Shown: in pieces, positions 7,743-16,124 of the stretch
Numbering within the stretch: the first letter of the stretch is position 1
How the letters are laid out: each line of letters opens with the position of its first letter
Assembly: GCA_003246455.1 (NCBI GenBank)
Contig: QKAF01000023.1
Span: 1 to 40,693, forward strand
DNA length: 40,693 nucleotides
Source of the DNA: Bacteroidota bacterium
GTDB lineage: Bacteria; Bacteroidota; Ignavibacteria; SZUA-365
Direction of reading: 5' to 3'
Notes under the pieces: generated by a model
Seen by the model: the letters and a program-made list of their open reading frames with translations, nothing else
What the model was told of the DNA's origin: nothing
The model's database searches: none
Position numbers and translations under genes: made by a program

Positions 7743-8375
7743 ATGACACGAAAGACTGTTCTCATGTTTCTGGTCATTTTCGCCGTTTCAACCGCGGCGC
7801 TCACCGCGCAGACCTATCTCGGTATATACGGTGGGGCGAATTTTGCGAATGTCTCGGTGGACCCGGACGTAACACACGATGGTTCGGTTCTTCCCGTGGC
7901 GGGGCTGCTCTGCGAGTTCACCGTGGCCAGCAATCTGACGGTATCGCTGCAGCCGACGTACATGCAGAAAGGGTCGGTTGCGCTCGATCAGGGGTGGTAT
8001 GACGAAGTGCCGTTCGTGGCCGACTATCTCAGTCTCCCGGTCATGGCCGCGTATCGCTTCGATGCCGGCTGGGTGAAGCCGTACGTAACCGCGGGATTCA
8101 GCGTGGATTTCCTTCTGGCCGCCAGGGAGAAACTCAATACGAAATGGTACGCGATCGACGACTACGTCGAGAAAACGGATCTGACGCTCAACATCGGCGC
8201 GGGCGCCATGCTCCCCATGGGCGACAACGCGCTGTTCGTCGAGCTGCGCTATCTCCACGGACTTCCGAATCTGAACGCGAAAAAGGGAGAGAGGATCTGG
8301 TTCGGACCGTCACTGGATTTCGAACTGATGTCGCGCAACGTGGTCGCGCTCGTCGGATATAAAATCGCGCTTTGA
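7743..8375 (+). CDS. PorT-like outer-membrane beta-barrel protein
   Basis: A 210-residue exported protein. A signal peptide (VLMFLVIFAVSTAALTAQ) ends near residue 21. It is followed by alternating polar/hydrophobic strands typical of the outer membrane protein beta-barrel family (Pfam OMP_b-brl_2): YLGIYGGANFANVSV, LTVSLQPTYMQKG, YLSLPVMAAYRF, KPYVTAGFSVDFLL, LTLNIGAGAMLPM, ALFVELRYLHGL and NVVALVGYKIAL. Roughly eight strands fit the length. The start at 7743 is chosen because the signal peptide begins there; the in-frame extension back to 7563 is not protein-like. This fold includes accessory barrels of Bacteroidota such as PorT, so a role in the envelope is likely but the partner is unknown. 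Confidence 0.87.
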   Translation: MTRKTVLMFLVIFAVSTAALTAQTYLGIYGGANFANVSVDPDVTHDGSVLPVAGLLCEFTVASNLTVSLQPTYMQKGSVALDQGWYDEVPFVADYLSLPVMAAYRFDAGWVKPYVTAGFSVDFLLAAREKLNTKWYAIDDYVEKTDLTLNIGAGAMLPMGDNALFVELRYLHGLPNLNAKKGERIWFGPSLDFELMSRNVVALVGYKIAL

Positions 8376-8468
8376 TGAGGAAGGGGGGAAGGGAGCGGCA
8401 TCACCGCGGGCACGGAAATTCTGATCCGCAAGGTCATCCGTCGATGATGAGATAAAATCGGTTTCGGC

Positions 8469-8497
8469 TTGATTTCCCATCGCAGACGGAGTACTTT
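8469..8497 (+). promoter_or_regulatory. sigma70-like promoter of the NIPSNAP-like gene
   Basis: TTGATT (8469-8474), 17 bp, TACTTT (8492-8497). The predicted leader to the ATG at 8548 is about 44 bases. Confidence 0.5.
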
Positions 8498-8547
8498 GTG
8501 CGCACAGTCACTGCCATCACATACATTCTCCAGGAAAGGAACGAGCC

Positions 8548-8853
8548 ATGATACTCGTCCGTGATGTCTTTCGTGTCCGTTTCGGACAGATGAAGGGCGC
8601 CCTCGCCTCCCTTCGCGAACTCTCCTCCACGCTTGCCGCTGCCGGCGAAGCGTTTCCCATGCGCGTGCTGACCGACCGCAGCGGTCCGTTCTATACTCTC
8701 GTGCTGGAAGGCCGCTTCAAGGACCTGGCCTCGTACGAAGCCATGATGAGCACGGAGATGGCCACGCCCGAGTGGAAGGAATGGTACAGTACCTTCGCGC
8801 CATTTCTCGAGGACGGGCATCGGGAATTCTTCACCATTGAAATAGACGACTGA
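8548..8853 (+). CDS. small dimeric alpha/beta-barrel (NIPSNAP/ABM-like) protein
   Basis: A 101-residue cytosolic protein. The order is strand (ILVRDVFRVRFG), helix (MKGALASLRELSSTLAAAG), strand (MRVLTDRSGPFYTLVLEGRF), helix (DLASYEAMMSTEMATPEWKEWYSTFAPFLEDG), strand (HREFFTIE). This is the NIPSNAP/antibiotic-biosynthesis-monooxygenase-like ferredoxin fold, which forms dimers. Such proteins range from oxygenases to small-molecule binders, and no active-site residue is diagnostic here. An AAAGGA ribosome site precedes the ATG. It is flanked by its own promoter and by the promoter of the next gene, so it is probably monocistronic. Confidence 0.85.
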   Translation: MILVRDVFRVRFGQMKGALASLRELSSTLAAAGEAFPMRVLTDRSGPFYTLVLEGRFKDLASYEAMMSTEMATPEWKEWYSTFAPFLEDGHREFFTIEIDD

Positions 8854-8902
8854 CCGGGAGCGCTCGCCGCGGTACGGAAAGCAGTGAGCACTTCGGCGGG
8901 AT

Positions 8903-8931
8903 TTGCCTCCGTGCCGATTCTCGTGTATACT
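8903..8931 (+). promoter_or_regulatory. strong sigma70-like promoter of the SGNH-like T9SS gene
   Basis: TTGCCT (8903-8908), exactly 17 bp, TATACT (8926-8931). Transcription would start near 8938, leaving a leader of only about 14 bases that holds just the GGAGG ribosome site (8941-8945) before the ATG at 8952. Confidence 0.7.
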
Positions 8932-8951
8932 TCCGCGCACGGAGGCCGCTC

Positions 8952-10154
8952 ATGAAATCTTCCTTCCCGGTACTGCTGTTCCTGCTCACCTGCACGCCGC
9001 TGTCGGCGCAGCGCATTCTCGTCGATCATAACGCCGTCGCGCTGTTCGAGCATATCCCGCCGCAGTACGTCGACGCGGCAAAGGAACTGCGCATGCTGTT
9101 CATGGACCGCTCGGTCGGCGGCAACATCAATGACGCGCTCAGCTGTCTCTCGTATCCGCACGTCGCGGCGCCCAATTCCTGTAAACGCTACCAGCACCGG
9201 GATTCCGCGTACGCGGTGAGTCCGTCCGAAGTGTACTGGGAAGGAAGCTGGGACCGCAGCCGCTGGCGCTACGAATTCTGGCCCTCGGGCTGCAGCGAGG
9301 ACGCCGACTGTTTCGTCGATTTCATCGAACCGCGCATCGACTCCTTCGATGTGGTGGGATTTCAGTTCAGCTATCTCGCGGTGATGCCCGGTTCGAACAT
9401 CATTCATCCCGTGGACGGATTTTTCGGATCCCGTCTTGATCGCGGCACGGCGACCAGCTATTCCGCCTTCGCGGACAGGCATCCCGGGAAAACCATTCTC
9501 TGGTGGACCACCTCGCTCGCGCGTGGTATCGGCAGCGAAGAATCGCAGGTGTTCAACGCGGCCATGCGCGAGTACGCGCGCGTGCATGACCTGGTGCTTT
9601 TCGATGTCGCGGACATTCTCTCCCACGATCCTGCCGGGAACCCGTGTTTCGACAACCGGGACGGCGTGGAGTATCTCGACGAGAACCATCCGGACGACGG
9701 ACTGGACATTCCCGCAATCTGTCCGCAATACACGACGGAAACGGAGGGCGGGCATCTCGGTTCGATTTCCGCGGGCGGCATCCGCGTCGCCAAGGCATTC
9801 TGGGTGCTGATGGCCCGGATCGCGGGCTGGGACGGCGCAGTGAACGCGGTGCGCGATCCCGCGGCATCCGCCTTCCCCACACGCTTCGACGTTCAGCTTT
9901 CCCCGAACCCGGTTTCAGAATCCCTGACGGTTTCCTTCTTTCTCGCGCACGGGACGTTTGTCACGATGGAACTGTTCGACCTGCTCGGGCGACGCGTCGC
10001 GGAGCTGTACGCCGGGCAGCGTCCTGCCGGTGCGCAGCAGCTGTTTTTCCGACGCCCGCCGTCGCTGGCTCCGGGAAGGATCTACTTCCTGCGCGTGCAT
10101 TCGGCGGTCGCGAGCGGCGTGGCCAGGATAGTGACCGACCGCGATCCGCAGTAG
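8952..10154 (+). CDS. secreted SGNH-hydrolase-like protein with T9SS sorting domain
   Basis: A 400-residue exported protein. A signal peptide (VLLFLLTCTPLSAQ) ends near residue 20. The catalytic-like part has LRMLFMDRSVGGNINDAL (residues ~47-64), with Ser in the place of a GDSL nucleophile. A late GGHLGSISAGGIRVAKAFW (~272-290) resembles the SGNH block V His. NHPDDG and several Cys pairs (SCKRY, GCSEDADC, PCFDNRD) suggest disulfides. Residues ~313-397 (FDVQLSPNPVSESLTVSF through YFLRVHS) are a T9SS C-terminal domain. Esterase or glycan de-esterification activity is inferred only from motif layout; the family is not one I can name with certainty. It ends just before a bidirectional terminator. 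Confidence 0.82.
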   Translation: MKSSFPVLLFLLTCTPLSAQRILVDHNAVALFEHIPPQYVDAAKELRMLFMDRSVGGNINDALSCLSYPHVAAPNSCKRYQHRDSAYAVSPSEVYWEGSWDRSRWRYEFWPSGCSEDADCFVDFIEPRIDSFDVVGFQFSYLAVMPGSNIIHPVDGFFGSRLDRGTATSYSAFADRHPGKTILWWTTSLARGIGSEESQVFNAAMREYARVHDLVLFDVADILSHDPAGNPCFDNRDGVEYLDENHPDDGLDIPAICPQYTTETEGGHLGSISAGGIRVAKAFWVLMARIAGWDGAVNAVRDPAASAFPTRFDVQLSPNPVSESLTVSFFLAHGTFVTMELFDLLGRRVAELYAGQRPAGAQQLFFRRPPSLAPGRIYFLRVHSAVASGVARIVTDRDPQ

Positions 10155-10160
10155 ACAAAA

Positions 10161-10188
10161 AAAAGGCGACCCCGCGGGGCCGCCTTTT
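10161..10188 (+). terminator. bidirectional terminator
   Basis: AAAAGGCGACCCC (10161-10173) and GGGGCCGCCTTTT (10176-10188) pair with one mismatch. The A-run at 10157-10164 and T-run at 10185-10188 give T tails in both directions. It separates the convergent genes ending at 10154 and 10214. Confidence 0.88.
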
Positions 10189-10213
10189 CGATTCTGATCG
10201 CGCGCGCATCAGC

Positions 10214-11698
10214 TCAGGATGCAAGCTTCGCGATGGCCTTGTTCCGGATCAGTGCATACTCGAGACCGTTGAAGTCCCAGTCCGCGACTTCCTTGAAGAG
10301 CGCGTTGGCCGTTTCCATGTCACCCAGCGCTTCCTGCGCGAGCGCCGTGTAATATTTCACCGTGATCCAGTCGTTGCTCGACGCCTGGAAATGTTTCAGG
10401 GCCGCCTGTGGATTTCCCTCGCGCAAGGCGATGATGCCGCGCAGGTAATGCACGCCGTTGAGAGCGCCCGGGTTGTTCAGCCCCTGCGCCGCTTCCTCGG
10501 CTTTATCCGCCATGGTCACCGCTGCGGCGTAATCGCCTTTCGATACCGCCATGAGTCCTTCGAGCTCCGCGAGCTGCATTTCGTTCGATTTCGTGAACGC
10601 GGCGTTGTTCATGTTCGCCGCGATATGACGCCGGATCGCGGCATGCTTGGTGAAGGCGTCCGCGGCGAGATCGAAGTCTCCCGCTTCGCAGGCGATGCGG
10701 CAGCGGTCCTCATAGCACGAAGCCAGCGCCTGCTTCTGCTGGTTCTCGTCGGCCGTCAGCATGGCGATGTCGTCGATGACCGCCTGATTGGCCGTGAGCG
10801 CAGCGGCCGGATCTCCGGCATACAGCCAGGTGTACACGCCGAAGTTCTTCGCTCCGACTTTCCATGTCTTCGCGGTTTCCGCGGCCTTGTCGAAATCCGC
10901 GCGCGCCGCGTCGAAATTGCCGAGGAAGGTTTCGACATGTCCTTTCTTCGTCAGCGCCACCGAACTGGAGGGATCCGCTTCGGCGGCCTTCTTGTACTCG
11001 ACGCGCGCCTGCTCGAGATTGACCTCGGCGCGATAGACGTCGCCCAGCATGATATGCGCATCCGCCTCCTCGGGCTTCAGCTCCACGTACTTCGCCGCAT
11101 ACTTCTGTGCTTTCGCCAGATCACGCGGGTCTTCGAATACGTATGAACTGGCGAGCGCGCGCTGGGGTACCGGCCATGACGGATCGAGTGTCATGGCTTC
11201 TTCCATTTCCCTGCGGGCTTCCGCAACGTTCTGCATTCCGTCGTATGTTTCCGCAAGCGTCTGATGCGCCCGTGCGGACTTCGGGAATTCTTTTACCAGC
11301 TGTTGCGCGAGATCGAGTTCCTTGTCGAGGTCATTTTCCATGATCGCGGTGAGCATGTCCACGAGTTTCTGTTCACCCGGACTCGCGTTTTCCCGGTTCG
11401 CCACGGCCAGATCGGCATAATGTTTCCAATCCGGTGCAGAGGTGCCGCAGCGCGCCCGCATCATGTATGCCATGGCGAACGAAGCGTCGGCGGCGATGGC
11501 CTTGTCGAAGAGCGCGCGTGCATCGTCGGTGCGCCCGACTTCAAACGCGGCGCGTCCTTCGATGAAGGCTTCGCGGGCTTCATCCGAAGCCGTGGTGATG
11601 GGGATATCGTTGCTCTCCGCTGCCGGACGCCCGCATGCCGCGACGAGGACGCCCGCAGCCAGGCAGAGGGCAAGACTGAACATACGTAATGGTCTCAT
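10214..11698 (-). CDS. TPR-repeat lipoprotein
   Basis: A 494-residue lipoprotein. Residues 1-22 form a lipoprotein signal ending in the lipobox LVAAC (Cys22). The mature part is built of tetratricopeptide repeats, for example EAREAFIEGRAAFEVGRTDDARALFDKAIAADASFA (~40-75), ARAHQTLAETYDGMQNVAEARREMEEAMTLDPSWP, EADAHIMLGDVYRAEVNLEQARVEYKKAAEADPSSS and a C-terminal repeat NPQAALKHFQ. TPR arrays of this kind act as protein-binding scaffolds in the periplasm or on the outer membrane. The start has GGAGAT upstream and a promoter at 11804-11832. There is no operon partner, so its client is unknown. Confidence 0.9.
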   Translation of the reverse strand: MRPLRMFSLALCLAAGVLVAACGRPAAESNDIPITTASDEAREAFIEGRAAFEVGRTDDARALFDKAIAADASFAMAYMMRARCGTSAPDWKHYADLAVANRENASPGEQKLVDMLTAIMENDLDKELDLAQQLVKEFPKSARAHQTLAETYDGMQNVAEARREMEEAMTLDPSWPVPQRALASSYVFEDPRDLAKAQKYAAKYVELKPEEADAHIMLGDVYRAEVNLEQARVEYKKAAEADPSSSVALTKKGHVETFLGNFDAARADFDKAAETAKTWKVGAKNFGVYTWLYAGDPAAALTANQAVIDDIAMLTADENQQKQALASCYEDRCRIACEAGDFDLAADAFTKHAAIRRHIAANMNNAAFTKSNEMQLAELEGLMAVSKGDYAAAVTMADKAEEAAQGLNNPGALNGVHYLRGIIALREGNPQAALKHFQASSNDWITVKYYTALAQEALGDMETANALFKEVADWDFNGLEYALIRNKAIAKLAS

Positions 11699-11803
11699 GG
11701 TGCATCTCCATGCTGTTGGATAAAGGATCAGGCACCAACTCCGACCCGGGGAGGGCGGGGAGGACTTCCGGCCTGCTATCGTATTTAATTTGGATTACGT
11801 CTC

Positions 11804-11832
11804 AATATCGCGATTTCGCCCCGTCATGTCAA
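11804..11832 (-). promoter_or_regulatory. promoter candidate of the TPR lipoprotein
   Basis: On the minus strand, consensus TTGACA (11832-11827), 17 bp, then GATATT (11809-11804). The -35 box is perfect; the -10 box lacks the first T. Confidence 0.45.
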
Positions 11833-11886
11833 GCGCATGCCGGAGAAAAACCGGGATGGCCGCTTGCGGTCCGGCAGGGCGCCGGA

Positions 11887-11915
11887 TTGGCCTGAAACGC
11901 TGAAAACCGTACATT
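11887..11915 (+). promoter_or_regulatory. sigma70-like promoter of the hybrid histidine kinase
   Basis: TTGGCC (11887-11892), 17 bp, TACATT (11910-11915). The -10 box is identical to the one at 759-764. The leader to 12011 is about 90 bases. Confidence 0.5.
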
Positions 11916-12010
11916 GCTTCACAGGCGTCAAGGTTTCCCTCATCGGAGCATCGAGGCTGATGCCGTCCATCTTTCCATGACGGGAGGGAAGAGAAACACC
12001 CGAGGCGCGT

Positions 12011-14620
12011 GTGATAAGTTGGTATACGTTCATTTCCGGGCTGCTGAGCGGCCTGTTCCTCCTGAGCGGTTTTTTCAGCCTGTTCCTGTTTTTCCGCCGC
12101 GTCGAGCGGGAAATCAACATTGCATACTTCTATCTCGCGCTATCCCTGGGAGGCGCGCTCACCTTCGGGCTTTTCGGGAGCGCGAGCGCGGAGGTATCCG
12201 TTTCGGTCCTTTACGACAAGCTGGTGAACAGTTTCCTCTGCTTTTCCGGTATCGCGTTTCTCGCGCTGACCGCCTCCATTACCGGCTACCGTCCGCGCTG
12301 GCTGATACGCGCATTCAGCGGGGGGCTCCTGGCATTCCTGATCATCAACTGGCTGCTGCCGTACGGCATCACCTTTTCCCGCGTGCACGGTGTCGTGACC
12401 ACCCAGCTGATCTGGGGCGAAACGCGGCATCAGCTGAGCGGAGAGCCGGGCCTGACCAACATCATTGCCATCGGCTTCATTCTCGGCATGCTGCTTTTCA
12501 CCGGGCTCGCGGTGCGGCATCTGCTGCGCAACGGCGAGAAAAAGCACGCATGGGGACTGCTGGGCGTGCTCGGTGTGGGGATCACGGGGATCCTCGTCGA
12601 TACGATCATGATCGAGCTGGAGATTCCGACCATCGGCATCCTCGACGACATCGGCTTTTTTGCGTTCGTGTTCCTGATCGGCCATCGCAACTTCCATAAC
12701 CTCATTCGCTCGAACGAACTGGTGCGCGAGAGCGAGGAGCGTTCGATCCGCCTCACCGAAGCGGCGTTTGAAGGAATCGTGTTCTCGGAAAACGGGACCA
12801 TCGTCGATGTGAACCGGCAGCTCGCCGACATGCTCGGCTACGACGCCGCGGAGATGATCGGGCGTCCGGCAGACGATTTCGTGGCCCCGATACCGGTGGC
12901 GAGCCCTGCCGACGGGGATGAGGGCATCACCGAACAGATCGCCAGGACGAAGAACGGAAGGCACGTTCCGATCGAAGTGCGGGTCAAGAATATTTCGACC
13001 AAGGACGGAATCGTGCATGTCACCGCCGTCCGCGACATTGCGGACCGAAAGCGCACCGAGGAACAGAACCTCCTCCTCGCGCAGACCCTGAAGTCGGTGC
13101 GCGACTGCATTTCAATCACCGACCTCGACGACAATGTCATTTTCGTCAACGACGCGTTTCTCACGACCTACGGCTACACCGAGGAAGACGTGCTCGGGCG
13201 GAACATCACCATGTTTCGTTCCCCGAATAACTCCCCGGTATCGACCGACCGCATTTTCCCGACGACGCAGGAGGGAGGCTGGCACGGGGAAGTGCTCAAC
13301 ATGCGCAAGGACGGGACGGAGTTCCCGATCGAGCTGTGGACTTCGGTCGTCACCGATCCGTCGGGAACCGTGCTCGCCCACGTCGGCGTGGCGCGCGACG
13401 TCTCCGACCGCAAGGCCGCCGAGGAGGCGCTGATCGCGGAGAAAAACCGCGCCGAGCGGTCGGACCGGCTCAAGGATGCCTTCATCGCCAATATTTCCCA
13501 CGAGGTGCGCACACCGCTCAACATCATTCTCGGGTATACGGGACTCATCTCCGAGAGTGTGATGCCGAAGGCGACCGAGGAGGAAATTTCCTATTTCGAC
13601 AGCGTGCAGCGCGGGGCGCACCGCCTCATGCGCACGGTGGACATGATCCTGAGCACCTCGCGTCTGCAGGTCGGTGATTTCGAAATCACCCCGGTGACGC
13701 TCGTGCTCGGGGACATCGCGGGACAGATCGTGAGCGATTATCATTCGGCCGCCCGGCAGAAGGGGATCGAGCTTTCTCTGCAGACGGATGCGGAAGGCGT
13801 CTACATCGTCGCCGACGAACACAGCGTGGTGCAGTCGCTGCACAACCTGCTCGACAACGCTCTCAAGTACACCCACGAGGGCGCCATCGCCGTCCGCGTG
13901 TTCCGTTCGGAAACGGGCAACGCCTGCATCAGCGTCACCGACACCGGCATCGGGATTTCCCGCGAGTACCTCCCGGCGGTTTTCAATCCGTACACCCAGG
14001 AGGAATCCGGGTACACGCGCGGGTACGAAGGAATCGGGCTCGGGCTGTCGCTGGTGAAACGCTACGCGGAACTGAATCACGCAGCCGTGGAGATTTCGAG
14101 CGAGAAGGGGAAAGGCACCACGGTGACGCTTGCTTTCGAGAAGCTCGCATCGGCGCCCGCTCCCGAAATCCGGACGGATGAAGAAGCCCTACCCGTGCCG
14201 ATGCACGTGCGGGCCGCCGGTAAGGAACAGCGCTGTTCGCTGCTGGTCGTGGAAGACGATGCGCTGACCATCGAATTCATGCGCACCATTCTTGCCCGCG
14301 AGTACACCCTTCGCATCGCGCGTTCCGCGGATGAAGCGATGGCGGCGCTCGAAGCACAGCCGGTGGATGTGATACTGATGGATGTCTCGCTGAGCGGGGA
14401 AAAGAACGGACTGGAACTCACCGGTGAGCTGAAAGCGTCGCCCCGGTGGGGACGGATACCCGTGGTGGCGACGACGGCGCACGCCTTTCCCGGGGATCGC
14501 GAGCGCTGCCTCGAGGCGGGATGCGACGCCTATCTGAGCAAACCTGTTCAGAAGCGGCGTCTGGTTGAAATCATCGATCAGCTCCATGAATCCGTCACGG
14601 GGGAGACGTCATCGAGCTGA
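12011..14620 (+). CDS. hybrid sensor histidine kinase (7TM, PAS-PAS, HisKA, HATPase, receiver)
   Basis: An 869-residue membrane kinase. Residues 1-230 hold about seven hydrophobic helices and form the sensor. PAS domains follow at ~245-345 (FEGIVFSENGTIVDVNRQLADMLGY) and ~360-465 (ISITDLDDNVIFVNDAF...MRKDGTEFPIELW), then a HisKA dimer helix with phospho-acceptor His497 in NISHEVRTPLN. The ATPase has N-box Asn616 (LLDNALKY), G1 DTGIGIS (644-650) and G2 GIGLGLS (674-680). A C-terminal receiver (~743-860) has Asp749/750, phospho-acceptor Asp791 (ILMDVSL), Thr821/822 and Lys844. All key residues are present, so it should be active. The start is GTG with GAGGCG upstream. No partner regulator is nearby, and the convergent neighbour's stop is 8 bases away. 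Confidence 0.94.
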   Translation: MISWYTFISGLLSGLFLLSGFFSLFLFFRRVEREINIAYFYLALSLGGALTFGLFGSASAEVSVSVLYDKLVNSFLCFSGIAFLALTASITGYRPRWLIRAFSGGLLAFLIINWLLPYGITFSRVHGVVTTQLIWGETRHQLSGEPGLTNIIAIGFILGMLLFTGLAVRHLLRNGEKKHAWGLLGVLGVGITGILVDTIMIELEIPTIGILDDIGFFAFVFLIGHRNFHNLIRSNELVRESEERSIRLTEAAFEGIVFSENGTIVDVNRQLADMLGYDAAEMIGRPADDFVAPIPVASPADGDEGITEQIARTKNGRHVPIEVRVKNISTKDGIVHVTAVRDIADRKRTEEQNLLLAQTLKSVRDCISITDLDDNVIFVNDAFLTTYGYTEEDVLGRNITMFRSPNNSPVSTDRIFPTTQEGGWHGEVLNMRKDGTEFPIELWTSVVTDPSGTVLAHVGVARDVSDRKAAEEALIAEKNRAERSDRLKDAFIANISHEVRTPLNIILGYTGLISESVMPKATEEEISYFDSVQRGAHRLMRTVDMILSTSRLQVGDFEITPVTLVLGDIAGQIVSDYHSAARQKGIELSLQTDAEGVYIVADEHSVVQSLHNLLDNALKYTHEGAIAVRVFRSETGNACISVTDTGIGISREYLPAVFNPYTQEESGYTRGYEGIGLGLSLVKRYAELNHAAVEISSEKGKGTTVTLAFEKLASAPAPEIRTDEEALPVPMHVRAAGKEQRCSLLVVEDDALTIEFMRTILAREYTLRIARSADEAMAALEAQPVDVILMDVSLSGEKNGLELTGELKASPRWGRIPVVATTAHAFPGDRERCLEAGCDAYLSKPVQKRRLVEIIDQLHESVTGETSSS

Positions 14621-14628
14621 CGCCGGCA

Positions 14629-15021
14629 TCAGTACGGACCGCTTCCCTGACGGTCGCGGTCTTCGTACGAACAGGGCTCCAGTTCACGATGCCCCTTGTA
14701 CTGAATATCCAGCGTTTGCTTGTAATGCTCCTCGAGGGCGTGGCAGATTTCCGGACGCTCGAGCCATCGTCCGTTCCCGTCGACGCAGAACTGCACGTCA
14801 AGCGGGATCTCCCGGTCGAGATACAGACCGCAGAGGTGGACATCCGACGGTTCGACGTTGTTTGCGTCGAGATAGTCGATCAGCCCGCAGATCGTGTCGG
14901 CGAAGAAGGCGTTGGTCAGATCGTCCACACCGTCGATGATGCGGACGCGTGCCACGTAGGTATAGGGGAGCGATCGGTCGTACTTCGAGCGCGGACCGAA
15001 AAGGGAACTGTGCAGGTTCAT
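14629..15021 (-). CDS. unrecognised conserved-looking cytosolic protein
   Basis: A 130-residue protein without signal peptide or membrane helix, not recognised. It starts MNLHSSLFGPRSKYD, then has a predicted strand (YTYVARVRII), a helix (FFADTICGLIDYLDANN), a short strand (HLCGLYL) and a Cys/His-containing half (QFCVDGNGRW, ICHALEEHYKQ, EPCSYEDRDRQG). Four cysteines and several histidines in acidic surroundings could bind a metal, but no known motif is matched. GGGAGG lies at the usual distance upstream of the ATG and a very good promoter at 15101-15129, so it is a real, separately expressed gene. It is convergent with the hybrid kinase with no room for a terminator. Confidence 0.85.
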   Translation of the reverse strand: MNLHSSLFGPRSKYDRSLPYTYVARVRIIDGVDDLTNAFFADTICGLIDYLDANNVEPSDVHLCGLYLDREIPLDVQFCVDGNGRWLERPEICHALEEHYKQTLDIQYKGHRELEPCSYEDRDRQGSGPY

Positions 15022-15100
15022 GAAAACCTCCCGTCAATGCTATCGGCGATGGCCGCACGCGCCGGCGCGGCCAGAATTGTCCTGTGACGTTGGTACCCGG

Positions 15101-15129
15101 AATATAGAACCCGGGTGGAACGGAATCAA
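15101..15129 (-). promoter_or_regulatory. strong sigma70-like promoter of the 130-residue protein
   Basis: On the minus strand, TTGATT (15129-15124), 17 bp, TATATT (15106-15101). The predicted leader is about 73 bases. Confidence 0.65.
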
Positions 15130-15152
15130 GGGAAAACGGATAGACAACTCCG

Positions 15153-16124
15153 TCATAGCCAGTCATTCTCCCGATACCACGCCAGCGTCGATTCCATCCC
15201 GGCCGCGAGCGACACCGCGGGTGCGTAGCCGATGCGATCCCGCGCCTTGCCGATCGAACAGGTCCACGCCTTCTGCACCGCCTCGCGCACTTTCTGCGCG
15301 TTGAAGAAGACCTGGCGCCGCGCCAGCCGGCCGAGGGCCTCGCCGGTGTAGCCGACGAGATAGAGGACGGGTTCGGGCAGGTGGAGCACCAGCGGCTGTC
15401 TGTGCATCGCCTCCGCGATCGCGCCGCACACCCTCTCGGTGCGGTAGTTTTCCTCGCTTCCGATGAAGAACGCCTCGTTCACTGCCGCGGGATGTTCCGC
15501 CGCGCGGAGAATGCCCTGCACCACGTCTTCGACATGCACAAGGTTCACGAGATTCGACCCCGATCCCATCAGGAGTTCGAGACCGGATTTGATCATTTTG
15601 AAATACCGGTAGAGATCGCGATCCCGCGGCCCGTACACCGCGCTGGGACGAACGATGGTGACGGGCATGTGCGCGGCGGCCTCCATGACTTCGATTTCGG
15701 CCAGCATCTTGCTGCGCCCGTAGTGCGAGACCGGGTGGTAGCGGCTGTTCTCGGTCAGTTCGGCGCTTCCCAGCCGCGGACCGACCGCGGTCAGGCTGCT
15801 CACGTACACGAAGCGCCGCAGTCGTTCGCCATGCCGCCGGCAGGCACAGAGCAGATCGTGGGTAGCGACATGATTCCCGGTGTAATACTCCGTGTTGCGG
15901 CGCGCGCGCGTCAGTCCCGCGAGATGAAAGACGACGTCGACGTCGCGCAGGAGCGGCGCGAGCGCATCGCAGTCGCGGAGGTCCGCGTATACGATATCCG
16001 CACCCAGTCCGTCACCGAACATCCGGTCCCTGGCGATGATGCGCAAGTCCCAGTTTCTTCGAATGAGCGCTTCGACGAGGTGGCTTCCAATGAAGCCGGT
16101 TCCTCCGGTCACGAGGGCTTTCAT
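15153..16124 (-). CDS. NAD(P)-dependent extended SDR (epimerase/dehydratase/reductase) 2
   Basis: A 323-residue cytoplasmic extended short-chain dehydrogenase. The Rossmann motif is TGGTGFIG (6-13), with VFHLAG (65-70), the catalytic Ser pair 109-110 (YVSS) and Tyr135-x3-Lys139 (YGRSK). VRPSAVYGPRD (~157-167) is the usual extended-SDR substrate loop. The family covers sugar-nucleotide epimerases, 3beta-hydroxysteroid-dehydrogenase-like enzymes, HpnA-like proteins and bacterial ceramide reductases; the sequence alone does not decide. The start at 16124 has GGAGG upstream and overlaps the preceding gene by 4 bases (ATGA). A longer in-frame start at 16457 is rejected because it would run through the PAP2 gene. 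It is the last gene of the five-gene operon. Confidence 0.92.
   Translation of the reverse strand: MKALVTGGTGFIGSHLVEALIRRNWDLRIIARDRMFGDGLGADIVYADLRDCDALAPLLRDVDVVFHLAGLTRARRNTEYYTGNHVATHDLLCACRRHGERLRRFVYVSSLTAVGPRLGSAELTENSRYHPVSHYGRSKMLAEIEVMEAAAHMPVTIVRPSAVYGPRDRDLYRYFKMIKSGLELLMGSGSNLVNLVHVEDVVQGILRAAEHPAAVNEAFFIGSEENYRTERVCGAIAEAMHRQPLVLHLPEPVLYLVGYTGEALGRLARRQVFFNAQKVREAVQKAWTCSIGKARDRIGYAPAVSLAAGMESTLAWYRENDWL

Larger units (their letters stand above)
11699..12010. other. divergent promoter region
   Basis: 312 bases between the divergent TPR lipoprotein and hybrid kinase genes. It contains two opposed promoter-like sites whose upstream edges lie about 55 bp apart (11804-11832 and 11887-11915). 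No coding sequence is supported. Confidence 0.6.

Noticed and set aside
8691-9755. 354-codon minus-strand open frame
   Set aside because: Antisense to the NIPSNAP-like and SGNH-like genes and crosses their promoter region; no domain.
9644-11146. 500-codon + strand open frame spanning two genes and a terminator
   Set aside because: Crosses a strong terminator and is out of frame or antisense with two well-supported genes.
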